DNA of 64,000 bases, taken from assembly GCA_026874595.1 (NCBI GenBank), contig CM049313.1, forward strand, positions 49,029,659-49,093,658, written 5' to 3'. This document shows positions 13,881-23,399 of the stretch, piece by piece (position 1 is the first letter of the stretch; each line of letters begins with the position of its first letter). The notes beneath the pieces are model-generated. The model saw only the letters and a list, made by a program, of their open reading frames with translations, was not told the origin of the DNA and made no database searches. The position numbers were made by a program, and so were the translations under genes. The DNA is from Sipunculus nudus. Taxonomy: Eukaryota > Annelida > Sipuncula > Golfingiida > Sipunculidae.

Positions 13881-13968
13881 ATGGTGAGAGTCGCTCTCCT
13901 CCAGGTGGCGCTTTTGCTCATAACACTTACCCAGGGGAAACCGGCGGTTCCAGTAATCAACACCATAT
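13881..13968 (+). CDS. Gene A coding exon 1 (signal peptide)
   Basis: The exon encodes residues 1-29: a basic start (MVR), a hydrophobic core of about 13 residues, a TQG-KP cleavage region and a short PVPVINTI stretch. It follows the TTTTAG acceptor at 13863 and ends at a consensus GTGAGT donor at 13969 after one base of codon 30. A short frame, ATG AGA TGG TGA, begins five bases before the main ATG in another frame. Confidence 0.68.
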
Positions 13969-16900
13969 GTGAGTTTAGTAACGTATACATCCATTAATTA
14001 CATAAAAGGTAATTAAATACATATACATACATATATTTCCAGGTTTCTTTGATTGTCTGTAAGTTCATATTGATTGGCAGCTTATTGGCAAATTGTGTCT
14101 TGCAATAATTTGCAAAGGTGAGACATGTACATAACAAACTGGGGGTAAAAAAGTACAAGTCAAACTTTTTATGTAAAACAAGTTATCCAATATATGAAGA
14201 TTTTCAGTCATAAGATGTCGAGGACATCAGAAAAAAAAATACGGACAAAAGTAGGATTGGAAATACAAAAAGTAAGACATAAGTGGGAATATAAATACTG
14301 AAAATAAGACAAAAATGGGAACAGAAGTACAAATAACGTAAGTACAAAAAATAAGGGAAAAGTAGGAATGGAAATAGAGAAAAAAGGGAAAAAAGTAGTA
14401 ATATAAATACAAAAAATAAGAAAAATGTATAAATAGAAATACAAAAAAAGGACAAAAGTAGGAATATAAATACAAAAATTAAGACAAAAGTAGGAATGGA
14501 AATCCAAAAATTAAGACAAAAGAAGGAATGCAGATACAGAAATTTAAATTAGTCAAAAGTAGGAATGGAAATGCAAAAATTAAGACAAAAGTAGAAATGC
14601 AAATACAGAAAAAAAAAGACAAAAGTAAGAATGGAAATACAGAAAAATAAGAAAACAGTTGGAAAAAAATAAGGACAAAAGTAGGAAAATAGAAGGAAAA
14701 GGTTTAACCAAATGTGTAACAATATTAATATGTATGCTCATTCTTGATAAACCCAAATGTAAGCTATATCTTAGAGATAACCTTTACACCAATAAATACT
14801 AGTATATGGTGCTAACTTTGTATCTCAATTTGTTATAACATGTATGGTGCACAGCAGTTTTGAAGTTGTATGTGTCAGATCAAAAAAAAAAAGGAAGTTA
14901 TTTAGAAAAACAAATGGTTAGTGAAAAAAGGAATAAAAGTGTAGGGTCACTGGACAGTCTAAAGTTATTATGACTGGAGTGAATGTAATAATGGCGTTGT
15001 TTTCTCTTGCTTACTGTTCTGTAAATCCCACGAAAATAAAAAAAAAATAAAAATAATATCAGTACACGTGAGGTTAGTGTATCACAGGTGACGTAAGGTA
15101 ATCTGCAGGCGGGACGATGAAGGGTCAAAAAGGGCGTAAAATATGTATTTGTCAGTTTCATCTCTTACTATATATAGTCGATTCCACCCCGGGGCGTTGA
15201 TTATTTCTTTTGTCATGACTTTTAGGCGTTTATGTGTCTGACCGATATTTCATAATATAATAATAATGATAATAATAATAATAATAATGACTTATATTGT
15301 GCTAAATTTTTATTAATGGTAATCGGAAACTCTTTACAAACTAAGAACACATGATAACATGATCAGATATTACAAAGATTACAATAAACAAATGGCGGTA
15401 ACTGTTATTTTTTCTCTATAAATCATATTTTTTATGAATTAGCAAAACGATGATTAAAAAGATAAATTTTATTAAAAAAACTGATATTATGTGGAAGTTC
15501 TCTCTATAGCCATGGGTCTGCAATATAGAAAAGAAAGCTCTTTTAATATAGTTTTAATTATATTTCCGGAAACAGAGAATAAGTTAGGTGATATTCCAAA
15601 TGTTAGGCAAGAAAAATAAAAGGTATGGTTCTCAGGCACCGCCTGTATCATTTCTAAACGCCCGCATCAAAATTTTTTATATTGATTTTCAATAGAAACT
15701 TACTAATTTTGAGCTCCAGCCGCTCGGACATTTCTCTCAAGATAAAAATCCTTTGGTTTTAGTGCTTTTATTTGTTTAGCAATAAATTCTTATTATCATG
15801 GTTTTTCCCCCTGAACATATGACATTTTCATCGAAACATACATTTTTTAAATAATATTTTTATGGCCTCAGCGATATTCGGGAAGGTTCTTTGTGGAGAG
15901 ATGGGAGTAACGGCCCCTGAAGGATGTTGATCATTTTTTTCTCTTCAGAATATTTATGATAAGAACATTAAATCAGCGAATTAAAACAAATATTTTACGT
16001 CTTTACTGATTGTTCTCGGATCTGAAGTATCTCATATTGTCATAGTCATAAAGTTGTAATGTCGTGAATAAGGCTTATTCATCAGGTATTATCCATTAGA
16101 CATTTTTTCATTCAAATACTATTCATATCAACTTCAGGTGATGCTGATGGTTGCAGTATATTTTTTGCCGTACCTGCGCAATAAATTGTTCATGAAAATT
16201 TCTGTTTGCAAAAAAAAAAAAAAAAAAGATGAGCACTATTTGGTGAAATGGGCTTTGGAATAATTGCTCTCTAAAACTTTTATCTGTTGCGGAACTGTGG
16301 TAATAAAAATAGAAATAATAATATTAGTGATAAAACTAATTATACTGTTTCATATAGAAAGTGTTGGTTGTCTAATATATGAACATATTACATGTCAAAT
16401 AAATATGATCCTTGAACCTTTTTGTAAAAGAAGGCTCCCCAGTTTTTATAGCCACGTGTTTATAACTTGATGGGGGGGGGGGGGGCGCAAAAATGCCCGT
16501 GTTGCTTCACATGTTTTCACAAAAAAAAACAGCTAGTGCGAAATTTATAACCTCGAGACACATGTTTTTTTTCTGTTTGTCAACATGGCCAACTTGTTTA
16601 CTAACAGCTTGTAGATAAGCAAGCTCATGCATCCCCCACAAGGGGCGTTATAAGAACTTTTCTTTACCGGAATTAACTACATTTCATTCATATATACCCA
16701 GAGCAGGCCAGAAATCTACAAATAAGACATGTAAATACACTGGTGTTTTCACAACCGTGCACTTTCATGTTTCAACTGCTTCTTGTTCGGTATCTGCCGC
16801 GCATGCGCAAATCAGACCTCCGGTCACGTGGCCTTGTTATGGTAAACTCACACGCGGAACCATTGAAAACTGTTTAGCAGATGAAGAAGAGGTACTGAGA

Positions 16901-18052
16901 CCGTTGGTGGGATGGTTTTACTGGGAAACTTTGATTAAAGCAAACTGAACTGATAGTGTGAATAAATATGCATTCTATTGGTCCTGATTGTCCCGTTAAG
17001 AATCAGTTGAATATATCTATTGGCCAGGGATTTATTTTCTGGATTTCCTTGATTGGACAAAAACTGGATAAAACCTATATTTTGCTTTATTTCAAGTGCC
17101 GACCGCTGAACCGGACGAACCTGCTCAGCTTGTTGACCCGAACGACTCTTCAGAACAGAGAAAGGAACCCCCGGTCGTCGTAAAGGTAAACCCGCCGGTT
17201 ATTGCGAAACCAAAACCACCGGTTGTCGCAAAAGGGAAAACCCAGATTGTCGCAAAAGGAAAACCCCAGATTGCCGCGAAAGGGAAACCCCAGATTAGTA
17301 CAAAAGGAAACTCCAAGATTGTCGCTAAAGAAAAACCAAAGTATGTCGCAAAAGCACAACTGCCGGTGAGAAAACAAAAACTTACAGTAGACACGGACCT
17401 CATACAACCAGTGTCAGACAAGCCTCCTGCCGGTACGCTAAGGCAAGGTGTTGAAATAAACGAGAGCGAAAAGATGGCGTTAATCATGTATGACGACGAC
17501 TGGAGGGTTAAAGAAGAGAAAAAGATGGCGATGAAGATTTATCTGGATTGGTTATTTAGACCGGAACACCTGACTAAGACTACAGATACTCAGGTCAAGA
17601 TGGTACGCAAGGTCTGACAAGCATTAACGGTGTGTTTATGTTTAAGTGATGCTTTGTCTCACTTGTTTACTGTTTATGTTAGGCTGGACGCTCAGACTCT
17701 GCCATATGCTAATTTTATTCAACACTTACCGGTTATAGCATTTGGAGCGAGATGTCTCATTTAACATCATTATTCATTCAATCATTCATCACCTCCTCCA
17801 TTTAATGTTTTCATATACAACATTGATCTAAATGAAGCATAATATATGAAATCTATTAAATTATTTGGTTTTTTTTTCGGTTCATAGGTGTTGTTGAACC
17901 AGTGGTCGGAACAAACTGAACAGAGATTTGTTCTCTATTCACTATCCTCCAAACAATTCGCCAAACGCACCCAGTTTTCTGCTGGTAGTTCGTCCATTTA
18001 TCATCTGTATGAAGCATCCACGGCATGTCCTCTCATGCCGTTTCATCATTAA
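13881..18052 (+). CDS. Gene A: novel secreted Lys/Pro-rich octapeptide-repeat protein
   Basis: Coding exons 13881-13968, 17097-17611 and 17888-18052 join to 255 residues plus stop. Exon 1 ends in phase 1 at GTGAGT; exon 2 starts after TTCAAG and restores the frame exactly; exon 2 ends in phase 0. Residues 1-19 form a signal peptide (MVRVALLQVALLLITLTQG, likely cut before KP). Residues 30-53 are acidic and proline-containing. Residues 54-117 are eight 8-residue repeats of the type P-P-V-V-A-K-G-K. Residues 154-183 form a charged, helix-prone stretch ending in a YLDWLF motif. Exon 3 adds a basic/aromatic tail with one cysteine. No family is recognised. Secreted low-complexity Lys/Pro repeats occur among molluscan mantle or shell-matrix proteins, but that role is a guess. 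The exon 2 donor AAG-GTCTGA is weak; read-through would stop two codons later and give a 202-residue form. Confidence 0.68.
14215..14700. repeat. A-rich tandem repeat of about 31 bp
   Basis: About 15 degenerate copies of a unit built from AAGACAAAAGTAGGAATGG followed by AAATACAAAAATT are visible. One strand is almost pure purine. The - strand shows stacked open frames rich in Phe, Ser, Tyr and Leu, which are by-products of the repeat. Confidence 0.9.
16555..16740 (+). mobile_element. Fragment of the TTAAAGGTGCC MITE family
   Basis: The order TTCTGTTTGTCAACATGGCC, TTTACTAACA, CTTGTAGATAA, GGGGCGTTATAAGAA and GGCCAGAAATC matches the internal part of the elements at 37928-38340 and 59000-59343. 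Both ends are missing here. Confidence 0.6.
16794..16840. promoter_or_regulatory. NRF1-like and E-box motifs in the gene A intron
   Basis: CGCGCATGCGCAA (16797-16809) is a near-perfect NRF1 palindrome. GTCACGTGGCC, about 17 bp downstream, is a USF/MYC-type E-box. The two lie 290 bp before coding exon 2 and could mark an alternative promoter. No transcript evidence is available from sequence. Confidence 0.3.
17097..17611 (+). CDS. Gene A coding exon 2 (octapeptide repeats)
   Basis: The exon completes codon 30 and encodes residues 31-201. The octad array occupies 17168-17359: eight consecutive 24-bp units, each P/T/S-x-(V/I)-(V/I/A/S)-(V/A/T)-K-x-(K/N/Q). The unit boundaries keep frame without a single indel, unlike the non-coding arrays nearby, which supports selection on the protein. 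Three GT donors near the end (after CAG, ATG and AAG) are all in the same phase, so the exact junction is uncertain by a few residues. Confidence 0.68.
17888..18052 (+). CDS. Gene A coding exon 3 (C-terminal tail)
   Basis: The exon follows a pyrimidine-rich tract and TTCATAG acceptor. It is open for 54 codons from the first base to TAA at 18050-18052. The residues are polar and basic (KQFAKRTQF) and include one cysteine near the end. It is joined to exon 2 because phase and spacing fit. No AATAAA is obvious just downstream. Confidence 0.5.
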   Translation: MLLNQWSEQTEQRFVLYSLSSKQFAKRTQFSAGSSSIYHLYEASTACPLMPFHH

Positions 18053-18179
18053 GACGTTTTGGTTAACTGCTTCATTTTAAATATGCTATATTCATTGTAG
18101 CATTATATTATCACAATTTTGTAAATCGTTTCAATCATCTTGCACGACGTCAGCATTATTTTTTTACGCTTGATTGTCA

Positions 18180-18790
18180 CTGCATTTCTTCTTACGTCAT
18201 CACATGGTCACTGCATTCATACCTTCGTTCTAACATTGTAACTGCATTCATTCTTTTCTTCGTTCTGACATTGTCACTGCATTTATTGCTTCCTTCTCAC
18301 ATGGTCACTGCATTCATTCCTTCGTTCTCACATTGTAACTGCATTCATTCCTTTCTTCGTTCTCACATTGTCACTGCATTCTTTCCTACCTTCGTTCTCA
18401 GATTGCCACTACATTTATTCCTTCGTTCTCACATGGTCACTGCATTCATTCCTTTGTTCTAACATTGTAACTGCATTCATTCCTTTCTTCGTTCTCACAT
18501 TGTCACTTCATTCTTTCCTACCTTCGTTCTCAGATTGCCACTACATTTATTCCTTCGTTCTGACATTGTCACTGCATTTATTGCTTTCTTCCCACATGGT
18601 CACTGCAATTCTTCTTGTGATCTCACATTTTCATTTAATTTCTAATTTCTTTTTCACATTCTCACTTCATTTCTTATTTCGTTCTCACATTTTCATATAA
18701 ATTCATCTTTCGTTTTCACATTGTCATTGCCTTTCCACTTTCGCTCTCATGTTGTCATTGCATTTCTGCCATCGTTTCCACGTTGTATAT
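18180..18790. repeat. Pyrimidine-rich tandem array, unit about 31-35 bp
   Basis: The words TCACATTGTCACTGCATT and CATTCCTTCGTTC alternate about 18 times with length drift. Larger blocks also repeat: the series containing CAGATTGCCACTACATTTAT appears twice (about 18400 and 18530). The open frames across it are by-products of the repeat. Confidence 0.9.
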
Positions 18791-21190
18791 ATTGTTCCCT
18801 TTAATTCTGGTTATCGGGAGAAAGTTTAGGTCGATTGTCGGCCTAGGCAGTTGATAGGTATCGGTATTTTCATGTACAGAATATGATAAAATTATGTTTA
18901 ACTAGCATTCTTTTGTGGCATCTTAATGGCAATATTAGTTTTCTAAATGGCTGTAATATTTCGCTTGTTTAGCAGGAGCCACGCCTGCGAATATTATTTC
19001 GATTACAGATCATTCCTGGGACCAACAGGAAGGCTGTATTTCAGTTTTTTAAAAGTACCTTGATACTCCTGTTTTATTTTCAATGTTGAATTAAAAACAA
19101 AACTCTGCTGATTGTGGGGGCTCTTCGGGTAACTGTATCCACCCGTATCGATTAATATACCAGTAATCAGATCGATAGAGATACATTGTATGCCATCTCG
19201 GTAGTTTAACAACAGTTTATATAATTAGTTTATATATCAACCTGCAGATATGTTTCGTCGTGCTGATCGTTGTTATATTCTAAATCCTATTTCTAACACT
19301 TCAGTGTTTTTATGTCATTTTCTTTGAAACATATCTGACTGTTATTCGTTATACATGGCTAAGGTTACACAGGGTTACAGACAAAACGTCAACAAGTATA
19401 TGTATTTTAATGTAACATTTTATCATTTATCAACCACTTTTCAACATTTTTACTGATTTAATACCGTTCATTGACACTTGTTATTAGCAATGTCCGTACG
19501 GTATTCTAATGGGACGAAAGGATTTATCCTATAGGCCTTTCAGAAACCTTATTTCAACCAAAGCCCATTGACAATTTGTGCCTTTTACGTGAAATTCCCC
19601 CTTCAAGTTGAAAGAAAGAATAATTCCTGTACAGATACGATTATTGATTTCATCACCACAACTTTTTTTCCCTCTCGTATATATTCTTTGATTTGCTACC
19701 TACTATACATTAATATATTCATATAAGTTATCTCAAAATGTCTGCCCATTTCATGTTTTTATTGCAGGCAAAGTGATAAGTAAAAATGGTTTCATGTAAA
19801 ATGTTTCGTTGCAAAACCAGCTGTCTTGCACACACACACGCCAATTTACGCACACTCGGTTTATCACTCTGAAACGGGCTACGTAATTTGGCTTGTGCGT
19901 ATCTATATTCTATTCTCAATATTGCAAAAACAATTTGCCTCCAGTGTAATTCAGCACATAATACAAGTCAATAGTTTGTTCGCATTGTTCATATCGGTGA
20001 ATTAATCTCAAGATCTTAATGTTTATTTTATGTCAATATGGAACCTAAACACTAGAGCCAATGTACATGCTATTACTTGGCTTTGTCTATATTACTGATT
20101 TGTATTTAATGCATCATATATTATAACAAATACATTATATATTTTTTCACGCACTTGTTGTTCCAATCGTTTGTATTCCAGTATTAAGTATGAAGTCTCC
20201 TGGTACTTTTAATATTCAGAAGAATGTTCACGCCCGCCAGGCTGTTTGTAATTATACGTTAAAACCTCGCCTAACGACCATCTCAATATAGCGACCTCCT
20301 CGAAATTACGACCATTTTTCATGGTCCTAATTTTTCGCTCTGTATATCATATACTTAAACCTCTGAAATGCGACAACTTTATCGTGGTCCCGTTTGCGTT
20401 CATAATTCCGCGGTTTTACTGTATTTGACACTCGGTTAATGTGTAAAATAAAACGTAATCCAGCGGCTAGATAGAGAGCAAATAGCACGGACTAAAAAAG
20501 TCTTTAGTTGCATAAACTAATGGCCTGATAAAGCATGGGTTGAATCCCTAAAAATATGAATATTAGTACGTCACAAAGCTGTCGAAAGAGAAGGCGAGTC
20601 CCTCTCATTTGCACATTATTACGCCAGACTTTAGGTCAAGACCGATTACTGAATTCTTTATTTGCATTTAAACCCCATGAAAATGGTGAAATAACTGAAT
20701 ATTGTTGACTTATCATCAGAACACCCTCAGTTCGCCGAGGCGGTAACAATGGTTTAACCTTGCAATATTTGATGGCGGGCAATATAATATTATCAATCAC
20801 GGGTATATATGTGAAATTTAATAGTTCTAAGCCAATAGGTTAGTTTAATAATTTGTTGCCAGATGGCACCACCGTCTAGCAATGCGGATGCCATTAACAG
20901 CAATGCAATGTCCACATTTGCCAAGAATGAACGATCTGACCATGACTGACTCTGACATATCTACATTTTGGACAAAGAAAGGAGGCCAGACGCGAAGCTT
21001 GTTTGGCACAAAAGAGATGTGAGACAGTGACTGACCGTGAGTCAATGACGCAGGAGCCAGTTATATGAGAGAACAGAGCATGGCGCCGACTCTGTCTGAC
21101 TCATGTCTGACTTTGAAGCGTGTACAGTTGCAGTAAAAGGGTCCAAGGCCCAGTTTGGCCGGTTAGGATTAATGTCCTACAATTATGGCA
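18791..21190. other. Non-coding stretch downstream of gene A
   Basis: Apart from the MITE remnant at 20255-20421, no gene is seen. A 28-codon frame starting ATGGCACCACC near 20862 is too short to support. Confidence 0.5.
20255..20421. mobile_element. Short MITE with GTAAAACCTCG-type ends
   Basis: It begins GTTAAAACCTCGCCTAACGA and ends CCGCGGTTTTACTGTA. The ends are roughly inverted, and internal GCGACC/CGACCA motifs resemble the widespread ACAGTAAAACCTC...GCGACCACC repeats of invertebrate genomes. Confidence 0.6.
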
Positions 21191-21628
21191 CTGTTGTAAA
21201 CACAGAGCCACAGCCCCCTGCCTTCATTTGTCTCGCGGACGGGAACGCATGCACTGTTACACGATGGTGAGCTGGGCCGGGGTGATTGTTTCAGCCAGCG
21301 GTGTGCAGTGCGCGTGTTACATCATCATTACTAACTTGCTGACCCACGAAGCTGAAAAGTGACACATGCACCTGGCCGGCTGAAACAATCCAGTGCGTAA
21401 CCCTAGTACCACCCCGTGTAGCCAGTGGTCTTGTGAATCCAGTGGTCAAGTTACAACCAGTGATGATGTAACACGTGCACTGCACACGGCCGGCTGAAAC
21501 AATCGCCCGGTTCACCACACTCAAGAAAAGATACATGTGCTTAAACTGGGTGCATCGTCAGAAGATGCATGTGTTACCGTCCGCTAGATAAATGAAGGCA
21601 GGGGCATGTGGCTGTGTGTTTACAACAG
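21191..21628. mobile_element. Long inverted-repeat (foldback) element
   Basis: The left arm (21191-21340) reads CTGTTGTAAACAC, CCTGCCTTCATTTGTCT, GCGGACGG, GATTGTTTCAGCC, GTGTGCAGTGC, GTGTTACATCATCA. The right arm (21447-21628) reads as its reverse complement in the same order, with about 45 extra bases inside. The spacer of about 105 bp carries a third copy of CCGGCTGAAACAATC. Transcribed, it would fold into a hairpin of about 150 bp. No transposase is seen. Nearby short open frames are by-products. Confidence 0.8.
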
Positions 21629-22029
21629 AGCCACAACTGGGTCTATGGATCCTACAGGTGACAGGACCATCAAACATGCTCTTCGCTGTGTTTCAACGTT
21701 TTGAACAGTAATTGCTGCCTCACGGCAAATTATGTTATATTTATATGTATTTTATGGCTTTCTGCCCGAAGGCGGCACGGCGTTACGTCGATCGGAACTT
21801 GGAATTACATTTTATCTTACGTATTTTGGTAACAAACATAAATACTAAAGCCCTTGCAGGGCTAACCGTAGGCCCTTATGTGAAAGACCGTCCCATCGAA
21901 ATCCGCGACAAGAACGGAGGTCACAGGTAAGACTTTGAGGAGCAAATTAGCAAACCGCTGCTCAGAAGTATCCCTCTCAAACGCCGCCTTTAGTGACATC
22001 CAGGATACGCTGTTCATTGAAGAATTAAA

Positions 22030-22780
22030 TTAAATAAACCGTCAGCGGCAAAGCTATTGACATTCATAAAGCTGTCAATGCACCTGGGAGCGATAAGATC
22101 CCCCTTGAACCATCCAGCATGGGCAGTCCTTTAAGGGGCGTAACTAGACCTGACCGGTTCTTTGAGGGGCAGGAATCAAGAGGTTTCCTGATTCTGTACT
22201 CCTTCCCATTCTCCTTTTTCTTGTCCTTTCCTTTCCTTTTCTTTCCCTTCTTTCTATTCTACGTTCCCTTTCTTTACTTCCCTCTTTCCCCTCTTTCCTT
22301 CCTTTTTTCCCTTCCTGATTATTTTGCCCCTTCCCATTTTTTTTTTGGGGGGGGGGGGGGGAGGGGAGGCAGCTGCCCCCGGCCACCCCACTGGTTACGC
22401 CACTGAGTCCTTTGGTATAGCCGCTGTAACAGAAACACTTTCTCTGCTGGAGGAAGGTAGAGTCCCACAAGATGATCGCGACACCACCATTGTGAATGTA
22501 TATCAGAACAAACCGACAGTGACTGCACAGTTACAAAGTGATCTCCCCCTTGATTATTGATGGCAATGCGTATTCTCGCATTTTCCACCACAGACTAGGA
22601 GCTGATTGCTTGTACCTAGAATCCCAATATGTCGACAGATCGTGAACAAATATAAACTCCTTCCGAAAACAGCTTCGGGTAAAGAGTAATGAGCAAGTCC
22701 AGACGCTGTACATGATGTTCATAGACTTAATCAGGGCCTTCGACTTAATCAGTAGGAAGGCGCTATTTGCATAACTCAGA
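22030..22780 (+). pseudogene. Decayed non-LTR retrotransposon reverse transcriptase
   Basis: Reading + with frame changes, the region gives successive LINE landmarks: APGSDKIPLEP (about 22078), EEGRVPQDDRDTTIVNVYQNK-like (22450-22513), RLGADCLYLESQY (about 22592-22630), and MMFIDLIRAFDLISRKALF (about 22712-22768). The last is the reverse-transcriptase block A with its FIDL-x-x-AFD signature. Frame changes and stops, an insertion at 22133-22405, and the lack of later catalytic blocks show it is dead. The order fits the Jockey/RTE-like superfamilies; the clade is not resolved. Residual homology may extend towards 23400. Confidence 0.8.
22133..22405. mobile_element. hAT-like MITE nested in the LINE remnant
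   Basis: It is flanked by an exact 8-bp target duplication AGTCCTTT (22125-22132 and 22406-22413). Its ends are imperfect inverted repeats: AAGGGGCGTAACTAG on the left, CTGGTTACGCCACTG on the right. The interior is pyrimidine-rich and ends in a G tract. The 8-bp duplication and the GGCGTAAC termini fit non-autonomous hAT elements. Removing it lets the LINE reading continue from KIPLEP to the EEGRVPQD block. Confidence 0.87.
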
Positions 22781-23399
22781 GTGACGGACTGCCCAAAAAC
22801 ATCTCAACGTGGTGATTTTCTGTAGGACGTATCTTCTTCGCACTTCTTCCAATACACTTCTCCAAGAGGCGGTTTCTATTCAAAACGAACTGCATTTTGG
22901 GATGGCCGGGATTTCTCGTCAAACTCCAAATTCAAAATTTGATACATTTTAATTTCAAATGCGCATGCTTACAAAATAAATGACTTATTCCTTAACGTCC
23001 TTACCACATAAACACCCATTTACTTTTCCTTGAAACAATTATTATCCAGCGTACTAAAACGGACTACATTACCTTCTTGGTGTATTAAGAAGCCCCGGTG
23101 CATCGTGGCTCCTAGATTTCAAAGCTCACATACCCTGACAAGCAGAGTCTTATTTTAGTTGGTCCGATTCTTCGCAATGTGCTCCTCCTCGTCAACAGCG
23201 GGATCTTACATACGGAGCAAAGACATCATCATACTACCAAGGCATTGGCGGCTACGCTTATTTCGGACCTTAATAAAGACCTTGGCGTAGCTGCCACAGA
23301 CTTGGTAGTAATAAGATGAACAAAGATGTCTGTCAGTGCTCAGTAGACATCGAGAAATCTCCATTGGGATATCTTAGGTATCAGTAATGTTGGCCTAAT

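Larger units (their letters stand above)
13969..17096 (+). other. Gene A intron with a tandem array and transposon fragments
   Basis: Starts GTGAGT, ends TTTCAAG. It holds an A-rich tandem array (14215-14700), an ATA/ATAATG patch (15252-15300), a MITE-like terminus near 15603-15645, poly-A (16210-16227), poly-G (about 16471-16484) and a MITE fragment (16555-16740). No other gene is seen. Confidence 0.6.

Noticed and set aside
18271-18700. Open frames rich in Ser, His and Leu
   Set aside because: They follow the 31-35-bp tandem repeat and carry no signal outside it.
22144-22470. Overlapping frames on both strands around the G tract
   Set aside because: They lie inside the hAT-like MITE and its low-complexity pyrimidine stretch.
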